A stretch of DNA of 64,000 bases. It comes from Polytrichum commune (Eukaryota > Streptophyta > Polytrichopsida > Polytrichales > Polytrichaceae). This document shows, one piece after another, positions 59,690-64,000 of this stretch (within the stretch, counting starts at the first letter, position 1; every line of letters begins with the position of its first letter). The notes beneath the pieces are model-generated. The model was given only the letters and a program-made list of their open reading frames with translations, searched no databases and had not been told where the DNA came from. The stretch spans positions 51,023,169 to 51,087,168 of the forward strand of contig OX485806.1 in NCBI GenBank assembly GCA_950295325.1, written 5' to 3'. A program made the translations under genes and the position numbers.

Positions 59690-60040
59690 TGTAACATATC
59701 TCATAATAATGAGATTCAAGAGGCATGTTCCACCCAACCTTAGAGCTTATATACTAAATACTACTATGAGTTGAGGCTCCCTTCAACTAACAATTCCAGA
59801 TATCTTAGCTAGTTTTCCCTCCATGCCTTTAGGATAATTTTAAGTACGCTTAATTCATGGTTGTTACTTATGAGGTGATAACCTAGGGTAAGACCATAGT
59901 CTCAACTAGTAGTGACTCCCTTTACCTTTAGAACTGCTAGAGCATTTAGGGTGACACCTCTAGTCTTATAATAAAGGAGTTTAGTTGAACTAGAGGTTGT
60001 AAATAGTAAATAAATAACAATTAAGTAAATACACATTACA
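59690..60040 (-). repeat. 5' LTR of the chromodomain element (351 bp)
   Basis: In minus-strand sense this is the upstream, promoter-bearing LTR. The primer-binding site lies immediately inside it, at 59677-59688. Confidence 0.93.
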
Positions 60041-60045
60041 CTATG

Positions 60046-63000
60046 TATGGTTTTTTAAATGAAACAATGGATGCCAAAATAAAGAGATTTTGCTCTTGGT
60101 AAGGCTTATTTTGGAAACCCTTCTAAGGGCAAGTAATTTTGTGTTTGGTTGCTATTGACAATTGTGTTGGGCCCTATTTCATTTGAGAACGTTTGCATGG
60201 TTAGCAATGTTCCTTTCAAAGTAACATGCAACAACTTTGGGCTTATTGGAAAATGTTAGTGAATGGATGCAATAGTTGGATGAAACATTCATCATTCATA
60301 GAGGACCATCATTCCAAATTTGTTCAGCATTCACATGGGATGAATGTCATCCTACCCATCTAGAAACATTATAGGAACAATTTTGGGCCAATTTTTGCAA
60401 TGACCTCAGCCATCAATTCCTCAAAGTACATGGCTTTATAATCTTGGGTTGTTCCTCATCTTGGAAAGTTATGCTATCAATCTATGAAAAACCTCTCCAA
60501 TTTCCCTTTATCGCCTCTACCACATGTTCATTGCAATTGTGAACATTGTAATCATTACATAAATGAGCAGTTGTTTGGAACCATCAAAATCTTATAATTA
60601 AACAATGAGCTTCAGCTGAATTTTGTAAAGCGGGCACAAAGAAAAAAATATGTATATGACACCATCTTAGATCATTTGTTGAAAGCCTTTGGTCCTTTGT
60701 TTTTTGTGAATGAACCTACATGCACAAGGAATATTTTTCTTTACAACATGCTACGGGCATGTGTAGTGAGATTAAATTTGTTATTATTGTTCCTTTGTCT
60801 AGAATAAATGTAGTGTTTCTTGAATGTGGCTGTACCACCTATTTTTCATTCAAAATACCCATCAAAATGAGTGATATATATTTTAGCAGCATTATTGTTT
60901 TTTCAAAGATACAACATTGTTGCAAACTATGCATTTGGTAATCTGTGATGAGGTACCCATGCAATATTATCATTGTTCCAAGGTTGTGAACAAAGCTATA
61001 AGAAATATTTGTGATATTGACACCCCTATTGTAGGTGTCACTATAGTATATGAGTGCATTTTTTGTCAAATCTTGCCCATTGTTCCAAAAGGATCTAAAG
61101 TTCAAACAGTGTGAGCATATCGAGGTAAATATTCTCTTTGTGTCCTCGTGAAGTTTTTGAATTTAACAATAAATATACAAATATAGTAGTTGTGTCATCC
61201 TAATGATGTTGACATATTCAACAATGAATGTTGAAAATATTTTCAAACGAGGTAATGAATTCCTGTTGAGTTTCCACTTGTTGATTTTAAACGAATGGAA
61301 TTTTTGCAGACATACGCATTACTTATTTTAATGAATACTTGAACAACCTTACCGTTGGCCACCAAGGGTCTCAAAACCAAGTGTCCTATCATCATTTGTA
61401 GGATTTGGCCTTAAAACATATTTTTTTGTAATGGCTCGCGCATGATTCTCACAAGAGCTTCAAACCAAGTATTGGGGAAAAACATTTTAATGTTGCTTAT
61501 GTTGGCATGATGGCCTTTTGAACTCATGGAACATGAATGTTGATGCGTCTGGCATTTGCTATGATTAGCAACAAGTCACATAGGTAGTTTTTGCAACAAA
61601 TGGGGTGTGGATATATTGGGGCATGTTTTTAATCATGGTCAACTATATGTTGCCCTTTTTTCGGTCACAATTTCAAACATAATTATGGTATTTCTTCCCA
61701 ATGAAACCAATAACATTATTGGATTCAAATTGGTTGGATGTGCATCTCAAGCCTTTTCATTTCATTCATATATGTGTTAGATATTTTTTATATTAAATCT
61801 TATGAATATTTGAATTAAAAAAATTGAAACTAAGATTCTAAAAATAATGGGCATCATATATCTAAAAGGAAAATAAGATGTATCCAAAATATCAGTAGAT
61901 GGACAATGTACGGTGCAAATGGGTCCGAGGTTGTGTGGTGTGGAAGTAATGTAAAAATATCTTTGCCTTTCTTTAGTTTAGTGTTACAACACTATTTACG
62001 TTCGGTGCACATGGGGAGCTGATGTGGAAGAGGGTGTAAAGGAAGTCATTCTTGGCAGAAAACCCTACAAAAGGAGTTTATTGGTGTTTGTGGTGATTAT
62101 GTGTCACCTTATTTTTGAGATTTACCGTCACTAAGATGATGATAGACAACTTTTTACATGGGAGATAAGGTGTGTTGCACTTAAGCTTGAGGTGTGGGGC
62201 CTCACACCACATCCCATGGAGTTCCATCAACATGTTTCACCAATATTAGCATGACCAAATTTTTGTTGGTAATTAAATGCATGGTGGGCAACAACTAAGG
62301 TGACACTCAAATTTGAAAAACAAATTGGGTAGTGGATATTTTTTGCCATTTTTCTCACCATCCTTCTAGCTTTGCACTTCTAGATTGTTTTAAAATTTCA
62401 TATCCAAAATGCCAATTGGGTATTTCATGTTGGTGCCTATCATGGCATGTCACCTACTTCACTGCAGTCGCCTTTAAAAAAATTTGCGAATAAACATTAA
62501 AATTCCAAGATGATTGCACATTATTGGTCCATTTCTTGTATCAATTGTTCATCAATATTCACATGCATAGTCAATTTCTAATTTTGCAATAAACAAGTCA
62601 AGCGATTGCTTATGAGCAATTGCCATGTCGATTGCCCACAACCCCATGGACATCGACAGGTAAGCCTAGGAGGGGTTACACCCAATCAATGCCCACCCTA
62701 TGGGTATAAATGGACCCCATTTCCATTCTCACTCCACCTTCACTATGGTTTTTTTTATTGATTTTTAAGGATTTGTTGCCATAATGAAATCATCGTGAGT
62801 TGGAGACCCACATTGTGGGTTTGGGATTATATTTTATTGCACCGCATCACCTCACATACAAATGATCTACGCTCTCTAAGGTTTTTTTTAGGAGTATAAA
62901 ATTTGTTACATCTACGGAATTATAAATAATACTAGTTTGAGAGGGCGGGGAATTCAAAAAATAAAACTTGTGAAAAAACATTATGTGGTAAAATAAACTC

Positions 63001-64000
63001 ATTGGTAAAACTTATAAAACAAATATCATATATGTATTTATTGAATAATAAGATTACACTTATGTAGTGACTAAAACAAGGGTTTCTTGTTGTTTGGTAA
63101 AACTCTTGAATATGGGAAATAGTGATGGATTTCCCTAAAAATTCTTAAATTCCTTATTATTGTTCTAGATGTAAACATGGTTATTATTTTTTTATGCATT
63201 TGAGAAATTGAAACATAAGGAACTCCCATTTCATTAATTTATCAATCATCTTCATTGATTTCACATACCTCTGTATACACCTCTAATGCACTAAATATAT
63301 TCAACATGTATTTTTTCAAAGGAACACAAGGACTATAGAGATGAAACCAAACTTCCAAATGTACATCCTTTTTTGTACATGAATTTAAATATGACCTCAC
63401 TATCCCTTGTTTTGATTGATAACTAAAAATAATCTATCGAAAAACATCGAAAGATCTGCAAGTTGAACATTTTGAGAAATAATTCTTGATGATGTATCAA
63501 TGGTACATGATGTCACTACACCATTAGAGACATACCACCGTAATTCCAACATTTGTGGGTACTTATAGTAGTGACATTGATAAACCAACTTTCTCTATCA
63601 TCTTCACTGGTTGGTAGTTGTCACTGCTATAGTGAACTATTTTTGCAGACATCAAACATTTGATCATGTGTTGAATGCGTGATTTCCAATATTGGATTTT
63701 TAAATTGTTCATGATATCTACATATTCGTCGACATTCTTTACAAACTCTTGAAACGATGAACTATATGAAAAATACCAGAAAAATATGGGTTTTTTTTGT
63801 ATCCATGCAAACATTTATCTTACAACAAAAAATCTAGTGGTAGTTTGCATTTGCAATACTTGAATGGAATATACAACAAACCAAGTGAATAACATTTGAT
63901 ACGTGTGCAATAAAAAAACTGAAAGTCATAAGAAAATAAATTGAGGCAAAAAAACAAATGTCAATGAACATATTAAAGACTCAACAATGATATTCCTCAC
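60046..64000. other. AT-rich intergenic DNA, no gene recognised
   Basis: About 4 kb of low-complexity, AT-rich sequence with only short frames, none of which I can assign. No inverted or terminal repeats with a target duplication were found by eye. It could be old decayed transposon sequence. Confidence 0.4.

Larger units (their letters stand above)
56600..60040 (-). mobile_element. Old, internally deleted chromodomain Ty3-type retrotransposon
   Basis: Direct repeats of about 350 bp (56600-56949 and 59690-60040) start TGTAAC and end GTTACA or ATTACA. They flank a 2740-bp interior coding on the minus strand. The 5-bp flanks TTATG (56595-56599) and CTATG (60041-60045) match at four positions, fitting a decayed target duplication. 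The primer site matches initiator Met tRNA. The interior keeps a gag start, the integrase and a chromodomain, but protease, reverse transcriptase and RNase H are missing, so the copy is non-autonomous. The LTRs differ at roughly 8 percent of positions, mostly C/T and G/A changes as expected from decay of methylated DNA. It is thus much older than the element at 5.1-15.4 kb. Confidence 0.93.

Overview
This is nuclear DNA from a land plant. It holds one complete, intron-rich host gene, coding for the cytosolic (homomeric) acetyl-CoA carboxylase, set among transposable elements of several classes and ages. The species cannot be named from the sequence. The evidence for a plant is the plant-type ACCase without a plastid transit peptide, the Ty3-type elements, a Stowaway-like MITE and a fragment of the plant EDR2 C-terminal domain.

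Layout. 1-3.8 kb: a GC-rich block saturated with TCCGGA. It carries a minus-strand, gag-like reading frame of about 680 codons split by one in-frame TAG. 4.0-4.4 kb: an orphan fragment of an EDR2-like protein. 5.1-15.4 kb: a complete, very recent Ty3-type retrotransposon (LTRs 5139-6717 and 13928-15426, target duplication GCAAG) with one uninterrupted 2079-aa gag-pol frame. 16.6-17.5 kb: a hairpin-rich solo LTR with target duplication TAATC. 17.5-27.5 kb: mostly non-coding DNA with an unassigned exon-like ORF (22.0 kb), a broken malate dehydrogenase copy (22.9-23.7 kb), an ACCC-rich minisatellite with a 140-bp higher-order period (24.1-24.7 kb) and a small MITE (25.2 kb).

27.7-44.7 kb, minus strand: the ACCase gene. 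I resolved 31 coding exons whose phases all agree and which give a 2280-residue protein: biotin carboxylase, biotinyl domain (Lys about 720), central domain, carboxyltransferase. It makes malonyl-CoA in the cytosol for fatty-acid elongation and polyketide-type pathways.

47.5-50.1 kb: a degenerate hAT DNA transposon with 20-bp terminal inverted repeats, an 8-bp target duplication and a broken transposase. 54.66-54.78 kb: a Stowaway-like MITE. 56.6-60.0 kb, minus strand: an older chromodomain Ty3-type element (350-bp LTRs, initiator-Met-type primer site) that has lost protease, reverse transcriptase and RNase H. The rest is AT-rich intergenic DNA in which I recognise no gene.

I found no convincing new biological system. 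The most unusual signals are the 13-bp palindromic LTR/internal junctions of the young Ty3 element, which lacks an obvious polypurine tract; the regularly spaced hairpins of the solo LTR; the triplicated non-coding core of the hAT element; and the extreme TCCGGA density at the left end.
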